A DNA stretch of 64,000 bases from Pseudomonas laurylsulfativorans (GTDB lineage Bacteria; Pseudomonadota; Gammaproteobacteria; Pseudomonadales; Pseudomonadaceae): assembly GCF_002906155.1 (NCBI RefSeq), contig NZ_MUJK01000003.1:496001-560000 (forward strand), read 5' to 3'. Position numbers and translations under genes: made by a program. The notes under the pieces are model-generated. The model worked only from the letters and a program-made list of their open reading frames with translations. It did not search any database and was not told where the DNA came from. This document shows positions 56,889 to 64,000 of the stretch, piece by piece (position 1 is the first letter of the stretch; every line of letters begins with the position of its first letter).

Positions 56889-56932
56889 GCAATGAGGTCA
56901 GGGTAGTCAGGTGTAGTGGAATGGCGTCAAAA

Positions 56933-56969
56933 AGCCCCTACGGCACCAACGTACGGGGCATTTTATTTT
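56933..56969 (+). terminator. Intrinsic terminator before the RTX gene
   Basis: GCCCCTACG / CGTACGGGGC stem (one bulge) with a 7-base loop and TTTTATTTT. It ends the transcript of the small gene upstream. The region from here to 57146 is AT-rich and should contain the RTX promoter; I cannot assign boxes. Confidence 0.75.
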
Positions 56970-57146
56970 CCAAAACCAATGTGGAAGTCGGGTCGACTTA
57001 CGCCCCAACTTGCCATCAGCCATCTTTTAAACTAAGCAAGAGTTTGACATGAGCATGTATGAGGATGGGTTGCGCCTCGAGTTACTGCTTGGAGTTTAGC
57101 CTGTGGCAGAAGTCGCTTTTTTAGCAGTAAAGACAGGAGAGTCTAA

Positions 57147-59372
57147 GTGGCAACAGTTAATGGAAAGACGGTAATCGGGTCCACCATCTATGGAACCACC
57201 GGCTACGATATAATTTATGGCCGCAACATCGCCGAAGTGATTTATGGCGAAAATGGTGACGATACCATTTATGGCGATGATGGTAACGATACGATCTATG
57301 GTGGCAGTGGGGCGGACGACCTGTATGGCGGCAACGGCAACGATACCCTGGACGCTGGCACTAGCAGTAATAACGTCCTTACAGGCGGCGCAGGGGCAGA
57401 TACTTTCGTCATAAATCGTGGAGCCAATTATATAGAGCAAACCATCACGGATTTTGACGTATCCGCAGATCGGCTGGATCTTCGTCAGGCTGGCATCTCC
57501 GACATCGAGACGCTTAATCGCCTGTTTGAAGTCGATTACTATGACAAACTTTTATTAACAATCAATACTAACGGTTATTATTCGACGACCACGCTGAACA
57601 ATCTTTGGGCCACCGGGGTCGAGGAGTTGGACGCGTCCAATGTGCTTCTCAATACGACCGTCAAAGACGATATTCTGACCGCAACCTCAAAGAGCGACCT
57701 GTTCGGCGGGTTGGGTAATGACAGGCTTACAGGTTCCTCATCCAGCGACCGCCTTTTTGGCGAAAGCGGCAATGACACTCTCTTCGGCATGAATGGGAAT
57801 GACCTTTTGGTCGGTGGTGCCGGCAACGATACCCTGAACGGTGGTGCCGATGGAGATGTGCTCGAAGGCGGTAGTGGCAACGATATCCTGAACGGTGGCA
57901 CCGGGAGCGATGAGCTCATCGGCGGAGCTGGTAGCGACGTATTCATCGCCCAGCGGGGGAGCAATTACTACGACTCGACCCGAGTCATCGATTTCAGTCT
58001 CGCGGAGCAGGACAAGCTCGATGTCCGCACGTTCGGGATCAGTGATATCGATAGCCTCAAGCGCTTGGTTGAGACGGTGGACAACAAAGGTGGCGATGTC
58101 ATCACAAATTGGAGCGGCGGCTACTCGGCTGAGCTGGCGCTCACGGGAGTATCGGTCGCCAACCTGACAACGACCAACCTGCTCCTCAATACGAGCACGG
58201 CCAACTCTAATCAGTTCGCCACCGGCAGAAGCGACTTGTTCGGTGGCCTTGGCAACAACCGTCTAGTTGGCTCCTCGTCCAGCGACCGCCTGTTCGGTGA
58301 AGGCGGCGCTGACACCCTGGAGGGGGGCAATGGTTACGACCTACTGGTGGGTGGCAGCGGTGACGATAGTTTGTTCGGTGGCAATGGTAACGACACGCTA
58401 GAGGGCGGCATTGGCGACGACAAGCTCGATGGTGGCGACAACTATGACATCCTCAAGGGGGGCGTCGGTAACGATACTCTGAATGGCGGACTGGGAGACG
58501 ACGTATTATCGGGCGGCACCGGTAATGACTTGCTGATCAGCAGTCTTGGCGACGACTTTCTGGATGGTGGTGAGGGCATCGATACCCTGTCCTACGCAGA
58601 AGAGGGATTGGCGCTCAACGTCAATCTCAACCTCACGGGCGAGCAGCGTGTCCTGGCATCCCGTTACGAGGATGATCGAATTCTCAATATCGAAAACGTT
58701 ATTGGTGGTTACGCGAACGATCGCCTGGTGGGCAATGCCTATAACAACAGCCTCGATGGAGGCAGCGGTGACGATACACTCAGTGGTGGACTTGGTAATG
58801 ACACCCTGCGTGGTGCGGCTGGCAATGACACCATAAATGGGGGTGGCGGCGTGGACACGGCTACCTACGAGGGGGCAGCTTCTGCGGTCAAAGTCGACCT
58901 GAACATTACAACTGCCTCCCAGAATACACTCGGTGCAGGTGTCGATCGCCTCCTCTACATCGAAAATCTCACCGGATCCAGCTACGCCGATACTCTGAAA
59001 GGCGATGCGGCAGCCAACGTGTTAATGGGCGGATTAGGCAAGGACACCCTCATCGGCGGCGCTGGCAGCGATATTTTCGACTTCAACGCCCTCAACGAGA
59101 CGGGGCTGACCAGCACTACCTGGGATGTCATCAGCGACTTCGTGCGCGGTAGCGACAAGATTGACCTGTCGACGCTGGATGCCAACACTGCCACGAGCGG
59201 CAATGACGCCTTTAACGCGGTCATCGGTAGCACGGCCGCCTTTACTGCTGCCGGGCAATTGAAGGTTGCGAATGGCGTGCTCTACGGCAACACGGATGCG
59301 GACAACACCGCCGAGTTCGCTATTCAGATCACCGGCGTCACGAGCCTCTCGACTTCGGACTTCATACTTTGA
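57147..59372 (+). CDS. RTX repeat protein with type I secretion tail and no catalytic domain
   Basis: 741 residues, GTG start 7 bases after AGGAG. It is built of GGxGxDxLx calcium-binding nonapeptides (about residues 33–70, 186–262, 363–475, 523–570 and 613–645). Two kinds of duplicated linker module alternate with them: A at 80–172 and 259–350 (with DRLDLRQAGISDIETL and DKLDVRTFGISDIDSL), and B at 475–520 and 568–612 (NVNLNLTGEQ… and KVDLNITTASQ…). The C terminus (625–741) matches the serralysin C-terminal domain and ends DFIL, a type I export signal. No protease, lipase or adhesin domain is seen. No transporter genes are near. Function unknown; a surface-layer or matrix protein is possible. 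Confidence 0.9.
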   Translation: MATVNGKTVIGSTIYGTTGYDIIYGRNIAEVIYGENGDDTIYGDDGNDTIYGGSGADDLYGGNGNDTLDAGTSSNNVLTGGAGADTFVINRGANYIEQTITDFDVSADRLDLRQAGISDIETLNRLFEVDYYDKLLLTINTNGYYSTTTLNNLWATGVEELDASNVLLNTTVKDDILTATSKSDLFGGLGNDRLTGSSSSDRLFGESGNDTLFGMNGNDLLVGGAGNDTLNGGADGDVLEGGSGNDILNGGTGSDELIGGAGSDVFIAQRGSNYYDSTRVIDFSLAEQDKLDVRTFGISDIDSLKRLVETVDNKGGDVITNWSGGYSAELALTGVSVANLTTTNLLLNTSTANSNQFATGRSDLFGGLGNNRLVGSSSSDRLFGEGGADTLEGGNGYDLLVGGSGDDSLFGGNGNDTLEGGIGDDKLDGGDNYDILKGGVGNDTLNGGLGDDVLSGGTGNDLLISSLGDDFLDGGEGIDTLSYAEEGLALNVNLNLTGEQRVLASRYEDDRILNIENVIGGYANDRLVGNAYNNSLDGGSGDDTLSGGLGNDTLRGAAGNDTINGGGGVDTATYEGAASAVKVDLNITTASQNTLGAGVDRLLYIENLTGSSYADTLKGDAAANVLMGGLGKDTLIGGAGSDIFDFNALNETGLTSTTWDVISDFVRGSDKIDLSTLDANTATSGNDAFNAVIGSTAAFTAAGQLKVANGVLYGNTDADNTAEFAIQITGVTSLSTSDFIL

Positions 59373-59739
59373 GCGTGGGGGGCAAATAGCCCCTCATCGA
59401 ACCAAGGTTCTAAACGACCCTGACAATTTCATCAAGGTTCTGAAGGTTGCGCTTCTGTTCTCGATGAGTTCCCGTTGAGTCGCTACGTAGTTCTCGCCGG
59501 AAACTATGGGGTGAGGCCCGCGGTGAAAGCCTGAATGGCCAGATCTCAGTAGTCTGGCGTCTCGCACTAATGCGACGCCACCATGCCAAAGGCGCCGACT
59601 TGGATGAGGGGCGCCACTGAGGCCTTGAAGCTGGGCCATCACGTATCCTTCAAGGATGTGCCATGAATTTTATTTAGCTGCTCATCCTCTTTACATAGTG
59701 GTCAGAAAGTAACTCAATAGTAGTTGGAGAGTATTATTC

Positions 59740-59811
59740 TTGATAGTAGTGGTGTTCGTCGCATTTTATTATTTAAATCAAAAATTTCGGAAAAAAACCA
59801 AGAAGGATTAG
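59740..59811 (+). CDS. Possible tiny hydrophobic peptide (23 residues)
   Basis: TTG start (or GTG at 59749/59752) about 10 bases after GGAGAG. It reads IVVVFVAFYYLNQKFRKKTKKD after the first residue: a hydrophobic half followed by a strongly basic tail, then a terminator 48 bases later. This build is common among type I toxins and small membrane peptides, but the frame is very short and the start is not ATG. Confidence 0.25.
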   Translation: MIVVVFVAFYYLNQKFRKKTKKD

Positions 59812-59858
59812 GTGCTGGTGTACATAAATAGCGGAGGTGATTTTTGTCATCATTAATT

Positions 59859-59887
59859 AATGAGCCAATAGAGGCTCATTTTTTTTG
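59859..59887 (+). terminator. Intrinsic terminator in the accessory intergenic region
   Basis: AATGAGCC / GGCTCATT perfect stem, AATAGA loop, then eight T. No recognised gene lies directly upstream, so it points to a small transcript (RNA or peptide) between 59400 and 59860. Confidence 0.9.
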
Positions 59888-60110
59888 TTCTCAATACTGC
59901 CACTTTTCAGGCGCCAAATATTTGTGTTTGATGGGATGGATCAAAAAGCGATTGGTCTTAGCAGAATTAGTTCATACGCTCTATTACAATCTCAGCCATA
60001 AATAATATTGTGTGCAGCTAGGTAAGGCGGTGAAGAGAACTACAGGCCCACAAAAGACTGATAACAACAAAAAAACAATCGCATACTCCCTGTTAAGTCG
60101 GTGATACATC

Positions 60111-60767
60111 ATGATCAAGATCATGGCCTACTTTGTAATAGGAGCAGTCATTGCAGGATGCAACGGAATTGTAAAACCCGACTTGTCGGGGCCTGGTAAC
60201 AATTCTTACTTTGTAGTCTACTCAGGCTTTCCGTTTCCGTATTTATATATGGCCTCGGCCGTGCAATGGAACGAGGACTACGCCGTCACCACTCGCCACA
60301 CTCCGTTCATCCCTGATGTGAAATACAGCTGCAGCACAGGCTGCGACCTCGTCTTTATCCAGCACAAGGCCAACGGCCACTACCCGTCATGGCGCGCACC
60401 GCGTGTGGGCGAGAACATAACTGCCGTGGGGGCGAGTCCGTACCTGACGACTGTCACCGGGAAAGGCAAGGTTTATCCAGCGCCTTTCATCAATACCGAT
60501 GAAAGCAGCGGCGATCTCTATGCCATCCATGATGCCCCGACGGTCAAGGGAATGTCGGGGGGGCCAGTCATTGCCAGTGACGGAAGTGTTGTCGGCATCA
60601 ATATGGGTTTCTACTCCACCACACTGCACGATGTGAGCTATCACCCGGGCGTAAAGGGCGCTGAGAGAATCAGTATCTTTGTCCCTTACTCAATCATTCA
60701 GCGTGAGTGGAGTCTGTTGCAGGCAAAGCTTAACGATCCGCGTGGCACGAGGTATACCGCGATGTAG
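60111..60767 (+). CDS. Trypsin-like serine protease lipoprotein
   Basis: 218 residues. A short signal ends in a lipobox (VIGAVIAGCNG), so it is an envelope lipoprotein. A compact chymotrypsin fold follows with a full triad: His in DYAVTTRHTPFIP, Asp in STGCDLVFIQHK and Ser in VKGMSGGPVIASDGSVVGINMG. One cysteine pair (YSCSTGCDL) could form a disulfide. It is smaller than DegP/HtrA and has no PDZ domain. The target is unknown. A degenerate tRNA-type terminator lies just behind it. Confidence 0.82.
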   Translation: MIKIMAYFVIGAVIAGCNGIVKPDLSGPGNNSYFVVYSGFPFPYLYMASAVQWNEDYAVTTRHTPFIPDVKYSCSTGCDLVFIQHKANGHYPSWRAPRVGENITAVGASPYLTTVTGKGKVYPAPFINTDESSGDLYAIHDAPTVKGMSGGPVIASDGSVVGINMGFYSTTLHDVSYHPGVKGAERISIFVPYSIIQREWSLLQAKLNDPRGTRYTAM

Positions 60768-60789
60768 GGTGGTTTCATTGGCTTGAAAG

Positions 60790-60841
60790 GCGCTTATGCT
60801 CGGTCTGGAGGGGCTCATCGAAAGGTGGGCCCTTCTTGTTG
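60790..60841 (+). repeat. Degenerate copy of the tRNA-Val downstream terminator
   Basis: GGTCTGGAGGGGCTCATCG-AAAGGTGGGCCCTTCTTGTTG matches GGTCTAGAAGGGCCCACCG-AAAGGTGGGCCCTTTTTTGTTG at 55570–55607 with few changes, and the similarity extends about 18 bases upstream. The tRNA itself is not repeated. The copy may be the far end of a segment inserted behind tRNA-Val. Confidence 0.65.
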
Positions 60842-60986
60842 CATTGAGTTTTTTACAGTGCGTTACATCGCCGACATTCATGCGTTGTTGAGTTGGGTCA
60901 TAAAGGCGCGACGATTGCTGAATGGATGCCGGGCAATCCGTGATTGCCGAGTAAATCGTTCAGGTCGTCGCCTCCCTCAATACCCG

Positions 60987-61193
60987 TCAAAGGGCAAAGG
61001 TCGCCGCAAGGCCATGGTGGCCATCTTGTGCTCCAGCGATCAGGTGCATTGGGATGTTCTGTTGTGCATCAATGGACGGTACCTCGAAGCTTCCTACAAT
61101 CTGGAGGTGTCGCTCGCTCAGTTCGGTCGACTCTGCTGCCTTTTCCTTAGCCATTCTCGCGTGATTCATTGCGATTTCGTTGAGCGTTGACAC
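60987..61193 (-). CDS. Small hypothetical protein (68 residues)
   Basis: Not recognised. Starts with GTG 7 bases after GGGAG: STLNEIAMNHARMAKEKAAE… The first half is a charged helix likely to form a coiled coil, and the second half contains QIVGSFEVPSIDAQQNIP. The opposite-strand frame over the same bases has an unlikely composition. Medium to low certainty. Confidence 0.4.
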   Translation of the reverse strand: MSTLNEIAMNHARMAKEKAAESTELSERHLQIVGSFEVPSIDAQQNIPMHLIAGAQDGHHGLAATFAL

Positions 61194-61262
61194 GTTACAT
61201 CTCCCGGTGACTGACCAAGCGTATCGCTGGAGTCCTTAAGCATTGATTGATTGGCTGTCGCG

Positions 61263-61400
61263 TCAGAACTTTGTCGTTCCGGCGCTGCTAAGCGCGATCT
61301 CTGCAATCCTCAAGCCACGGGGGCGGTTGAATTCCTCGTAGTGTTTTCGCAGGCGACGAATGGCGGACAACGGTGGATGATGCTCCGGATTCTTTGCCAT
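61263..61400 (-). CDS. Small basic hypothetical protein (45 residues)
   Basis: Frame from ATG 61400 to TGA: AKNPEHHPPLSAIRRLRKHYEEF… ending in AGTTKF. Rich in Arg, Lys and His, predicted mainly helical. No strong ribosome site is visible. It is codirectional with the small gene at 60987 and 69 bases ahead of it, so the two may share a transcript. Not recognised. Confidence 0.35.
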   Translation of the reverse strand: MAKNPEHHPPLSAIRRLRKHYEEFNRPRGLRIAEIALSSAGTTKF

Positions 61401-61444
61401 TCAGGCGTAAACTAGTGGGGCTGCCTCATTGAAAGGAGCCGCCT

Positions 61445-61639
61445 ATGAACGTCGATCAAATCAGTCAGCAGGCATCAGTGGACAAGGCTGTTTGGGATCA
61501 TTACTTCTGCGCTGCATTGATTGCCGAAAGCAATCTGACAGCCCCGGTTGTGGGTGGTGCTACGCACGAAGACAGGCAAAACCTGTTGATCGAGAGGGCC
61601 AGAGCCCTGGCCGACAAAATGATGGAAAACCGGAAGTAA
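61445..61639 (+). CDS. Small hypothetical protein (64 residues)
   Basis: ATG behind AAAGGAG. It reads NVDQISQQASVDKAVWDHYFCAALI… and ends …LADKMMENRK: a soluble helical protein with one cysteine. An intrinsic terminator begins 3 bases after the stop. I believe similar short proteins occur in other Pseudomonas but cannot name a family. Confidence 0.65.
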   Translation: MNVDQISQQASVDKAVWDHYFCAALIAESNLTAPVVGGATHEDRQNLLIERARALADKMMENRK

Positions 61640-61641
61640 CC

Positions 61642-61672
61642 AGAGCCCAGCCATCGCGCTGGGCTCTTTGCA
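61642..61672 (+). terminator. Intrinsic terminator after the 64-residue gene
   Basis: AGAGCCCAGC / GCTGGGCTCT perfect stem with loop CATCGC and a short TT run. The group II intron relic begins 6 bases after the stem. Confidence 0.88.
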
Positions 61673-61673
61673 T

Positions 61674-62405
61674 GTGCGCCCAGCATGGGCGCGATCTTGT
61701 GGGTGAAAGTCCCGCCGTGAGCTGACCACAGCGAACGAAGTGAAGCGCAACTGCATGAGGGCGACCGAGTGTGGGGAGCAAGCGTGGAGCGAAACCGTGA
61801 GCCGATGTACAAGAACCGGATACAAGGCGATGCCGACCAGGGCGAGCGGGCATGTAACTGCGAAGCTCTTGTGGTCAACGGGCGGCAACGTAAATCCGGC
61901 GGTTGTGCGGGGAAGGATTGCGTTCTTACCTGGGGCGATCTCGCCTCGTGCCTGAAAGGGTGACGGTGCAAGCCGGAGCGAGAAGTCAGCAGAGGTGGCC
62001 GCAGCTTGCAACAAGTTGTCGACCGATTAAGGCCCTACATGCTGGGCTGGAAGGGATATTTCGGCTTGTCGTAAACCCCCAGAATCTGGCGTGAGCTGGA
62101 CGAATGGTTACGACACCGACTACGAGCAATCCAACTCAAGCAATGGCGGCGCAGTCCAACGATCTATCGAGAGCTACGCAGGTTGGGTGCAAGTGAGGTT
62201 ACTGCTCGCAAAGTGGCGGGAAACTCTCGCTGCTGGTGGCGCAATAGCGCTCTTGAACTCAACCGAGTGCTCGATATAGCGTGGTTCGACAGAACGGGTT
62301 TACCGCGTCTCTCCTGACCTCAATCTCTCGAACCGCCCGGTGCGGACCCGCATGCCGGGTGGTGTGGCAGGGGAACGGCCTGTGAAGGCCGTCCCCTATG
62401 CCGAT
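61674..62405 (+). mobile_element. Group II intron relic with deleted reverse-transcriptase gene
   Basis: It begins GTGCGCCCAGC, the usual start of bacterial group II introns, and continues with domain I-like sequence (AAAGTCCCGCCGTGAGC… CAAGAACCGG…). Domain V is recognisable at about 62329–62369 (GAACCGCCCGGTGCGGACCC … GGGTGGTGTGG). Domain VI follows as a GGGGAACGGCC / GGCCGTCCCC hairpin with the branch-point region CCCCTATGCC, giving an end near 62405. Total 732 bases instead of about 1.9 kb, because most of the encoded protein is missing. It lies directly behind a terminator hairpin. Confidence 0.85.
61997..62317 (+). pseudogene. C-terminal remnant of the group II intron maturase/reverse transcriptase
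   Basis: 107 codons in one frame matching the maturase (X) domain end of intron proteins: GRSLQQVVDRLRPYMLGWKGYF, then GLS, an in-frame TAA at 62072, and TPRIWRELDEWLRHRLRAIQ through RKVAGNSRCWWRNSALELN to WFDRTGLPRLS. The stop probably arose from CAA (GLSQTPR in relatives). The reverse-transcriptase domain is deleted; the fusion to intron RNA sequence lies just before 61997. It cannot be functional. Confidence 0.85.
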
Positions 62406-62446
62406 GCGGAGTTGTGCTCCGATGCGGGTGATGTGTGTGTTGCGGT

Positions 62447-63199
62447 TCAAGCGATCAGCTCTACCTTGCCGCTCGCCAGGCGATAGATACCTCCCACGAT
62501 TTTCAGCATGCCCTTGCTCTGAGCATCGGTCAGCAAGGGTGAAGCCTGTTTCAGGCTGTTGACAGAATTTTTGACGTTCTGCGCGGTAGCGTTTTCCATC
62601 AGGCTCCCGGGTTGCTTCAGCACTGTCTCGATAGCCGACTTGAGTGCGTCGGTCAGTTTCGGGATATGGCCGGGGAAAATCGTCTGATCCTTGACGGCCT
62701 TGATACCGGCCTCGATGGCGCCGCAGCTCTCATGACCGAGTACGAGAATCAGCGGTGCGCCAAGCACGGCAACCCCGTATTCAAGACTGGCCAGGCCTTC
62801 CGGGGTCACGAAGTTGCCCGCGACGCGGATGGAGAAAAGATCGCCTCGCGCGGTATCAAACGCATATTCCGGGGCGATCCGCGAGTCAGAGCAACTCAGT
62901 ACTGCCACGAACGGATTTTGACCGGACACCAGGGCCTCTCGCTCAGCCTTGAAATCATGAGTCGTGGAAGTGCCGCTTACATATCGCTCATTGCCCTCCA
63001 TCAGTCTTTTCAACGCCATATCGGGACTGATTACATTTTGTGGTTTTGGTGGGGCTGTCGCTTTTTCGGCTGCCTGGATGATCTTGCCGGGCAGCGTGCC
63101 GGTCAGCAGCAGGGCGCCTGCGCTCAATCCGGCAAATTGAAGAAAACGACGACGACCTGTTGTGTTTGAAGCAGAGCTTGAATCACATGATTTACACAT
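62447..63199 (-). CDS. Exported beta-carbonic anhydrase
   Basis: 250 residues. The N terminus has a Tat signal (GRRRFLQFAGLSAGALLLTGTLPG). Zinc ligands and the catalytic dyad are in AVLSCSDSRIAPEYAFD (C-x-D-x-R) and LVLGHESCGAIEAGI (H-x-x-C). It should interconvert CO2 and bicarbonate in the periplasm. The mature part is of normal length. Divergent from the DUF2214-like gene, with 203 bases between them in which I see no gene. Confidence 0.93.
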   Translation of the reverse strand: MCKSCDSSSASNTTGRRRFLQFAGLSAGALLLTGTLPGKIIQAAEKATAPPKPQNVISPDMALKRLMEGNERYVSGTSTTHDFKAEREALVSGQNPFVAVLSCSDSRIAPEYAFDTARGDLFSIRVAGNFVTPEGLASLEYGVAVLGAPLILVLGHESCGAIEAGIKAVKDQTIFPGHIPKLTDALKSAIETVLKQPGSLMENATAQNVKNSVNSLKQASPLLTDAQSKGMLKIVGGIYRLASGKVELIA

Positions 63200-63402
63200 G
63201 ATTTTGTTTACTCAGTTCAATGCGGTGAGAGTGAGTTGCGGTTGGGGCTGGTGTTGCCACGGACGCTCAAAACCAGCGCAGTGGAGTCTAGTTGGTCTGT
63301 CATATTGTGTACCGGACATTGTCCGCAGGTGCCGTGCAAGCTGCCATTTCATGGGCTACTACTGACTGGCTCACACAAATTCGACATGGCAGGAGTTTCT
63401 CG

Positions 63403-63858
63403 ATGCTCACTCACTGGTTTCTGGCGGCGGTTCATCTTCTGGCATTGGCCTTGGGACTTTGGGCGGTACTGGTTCGGGGCACGGGATTTCGGCGTCTGGC
63501 CGATGGGGCCGCCGAAGTGCGCAGTGTATTGATGGCGGACAATGTCTGGGGTATTTCAGCTGTCGTTTTGCTGATCAGCGGGGGGATGCGCGCCTTTGGC
63601 GGGTACGAGAAAGGCTCCGACTATTACCTCCATCAGCCGCTGTTCCATTTGAAGATGACGCTGTTCGTCCTGATCCTGCTGCTGGAGATTGCGCCAATGG
63701 TGACGCTGATCAAATGGCGGATAGCGCTTGCCCGTAAAGTGCCTGTCGATGCCGCCCATGCGAAGCTGTTTGCACGGATCAGTCATGTCGAGGCGATGTT
63801 GGTGCTGTTGATGGTGGTGGCGGCGACTGGAATGGCGCGTGGCGTGATGTTTGGTTGA
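63403..63858 (+). CDS. DUF2214-like integral membrane protein
   Basis: 151 residues with four membrane helices: HWFLAAVHLLALALGLWAVLV, VWGISAVVLLISGGMRAF, MTLFVLILLLEIAPMVTLI and EAMLVLLMVVAATGMARGV. The pattern VWGISA…SGGMRAFGGYEKGSDYYLHQPLFHLKM is that of the DUF2214 family; histidines within helices suggest haem or metal contact, but this is open. I chose ATG 63403 behind AGGAG. Confidence 0.85.
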   Translation: MLTHWFLAAVHLLALALGLWAVLVRGTGFRRLADGAAEVRSVLMADNVWGISAVVLLISGGMRAFGGYEKGSDYYLHQPLFHLKMTLFVLILLLEIAPMVTLIKWRIALARKVPVDAAHAKLFARISHVEAMLVLLMVVAATGMARGVMFG

Positions 63859-64000
63859 TCACGCAGCGAACGCATCCTTCCTTGGGATAAACCGGAAAAG
63901 TCTGATAACCAGGGCATTGAGCTTGCCGCTAGTATCGAACCCCTTGAGGTTTGCAGGGGGGGGGCGATGCTGAATCTTTAGCCAGCCGTGGTTCCAGACT
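63859..64000. other. Right edge of the window
   Basis: 142 bases after the DUF2214-like gene. I see no gene, terminator or repeat with confidence, only a G-run of eight to ten at 63956–63964. Confidence 0.4.

Larger units (their letters stand above)
59373..60110. other. AT-rich intergenic region between the RTX and protease genes
   Basis: 738 bases without a gene that I can support with confidence. It contains a GGGGC-AAATA-GCCCC hairpin (59378–59394, no T-run), the words CAAGGTTCT repeated at 59402 and 59432, a possible 23-residue peptide frame at 59740, and a good terminator at 59859. From 59690 on it is much richer in A/T than the surrounding genes. Confidence 0.5.

Noticed and set aside
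59394..59642. Minus-strand 82-codon frame behind the RTX gene, considered as a transposase remnant.
   Set aside because: No transposase motif can be recognised and no inverted repeats border it.
60783..61190. Plus-strand frame of 135 codons after the protease.
   Set aside because: Begins in the degenerate terminator and has an unlikely cysteine- and arginine-rich composition; the minus-strand frame with a ribosome site is the better choice.
55620..61640. Prophage or integrative element with integrase at tRNA-Val.
   Set aside because: No integrase, phage structural or conjugation gene is present, and the tRNA 3' end itself is not repeated; only the terminator region is.
61674..62405. Frameshift in the intron maturase remnant.
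   Set aside because: Reading it codon by codon shows one continuous frame with a single TAA at 62072, so no shift is needed.

Overview
The window is chromosomal DNA of a Pseudomonas, most likely of the P. fluorescens group. Evidence: the long block leuC–leuD–methyltransferase–leuB–asd–asd paralogue–fimV–truA–trpF–accD–folC–SPOR protein–cvpA–purF–metZ–SDR follows the order I know from P. aeruginosa (PA3121 to PA3106). An EmrAB-like pump and gltX lie upstream, as in that genome. Typical Pseudomonas REP palindromes (GTAGGAGCNRGCTTGC type) fill many intergenic gaps.

Layout. 1–7.7 kb: an EmrAB-type efflux pair (minus strand), gltX, a twofold tandem duplication of tRNA-Ala/tRNA-Glu, a TetR gene with a hydrolase, a thioesterase, dusC, and the small heat-shock gene ibpA. 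ibpA carries a sigma-32-like promoter and a ROSE-type RNA thermometer. 7.7–9.5 kb: a 122-bp-periodic REP/BIME array split by a 1167-bp IS110-family element, whose non-coding left end should encode its bridge RNA. 9.5–15.3 kb: a six-gene, tightly overlapping minus-strand operon for an undefined phospholipid pathway. It holds CdsA-like, PlsC-like, a small membrane protein, PAP2–dual-specificity phosphatase, hydrolase–methyltransferase and CDP-alcohol phosphatidyltransferase genes, and resembles E. coli ynbABCD. A five-PAS GGDEF/EAL sensor and a LysR regulator follow.

19.8–38.3 kb: the conserved core. It covers leucine synthesis, aspartate semialdehyde dehydrogenase with a paralogue that lacks the catalytic cysteine, the polar landmark protein FimV, TruA, tryptophan, fatty-acid, folate, purine and methionine genes. 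38.5–39 kb: tRNA-Val and two tRNA-Asp. 39.3–47.9 kb: a complete iron-siderophore cell-surface signalling and uptake locus (ECF sigma, FecR, STN-type TonB receptor, binding protein, two permeases, ATPase, FhuF-type reductase) with a possible Fur box, then a decayed LysR tail. 48.2–53.8 kb: an exported molybdenum hydroxylase (MoCo subunit, 2Fe-2S subunit, tri-haem cytochrome c) with an XdhC maturation factor. 54–55.3 kb: a PuuB/PauB-like FAD oxidase.

55.4–62.4 kb: the accessory part, beginning at a tRNA-Val(GAC). It holds an apparently 5'-truncated gene, a single-domain response regulator, a 741-residue RTX protein made only of calcium-binding repeats and a type I secretion tail, a possible tiny membrane peptide, a trypsin-like lipoprotein, several small genes and a group II intron relic that sits directly behind a terminator. 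A degenerate copy of the tRNA-Val terminator at 60.8 kb suggests where this insertion ends. The window closes with an exported beta-carbonic anhydrase and a DUF2214-like membrane protein.

All coordinates and motifs were read by eye. Family names are from recognised motifs and gene order, not from a database search.
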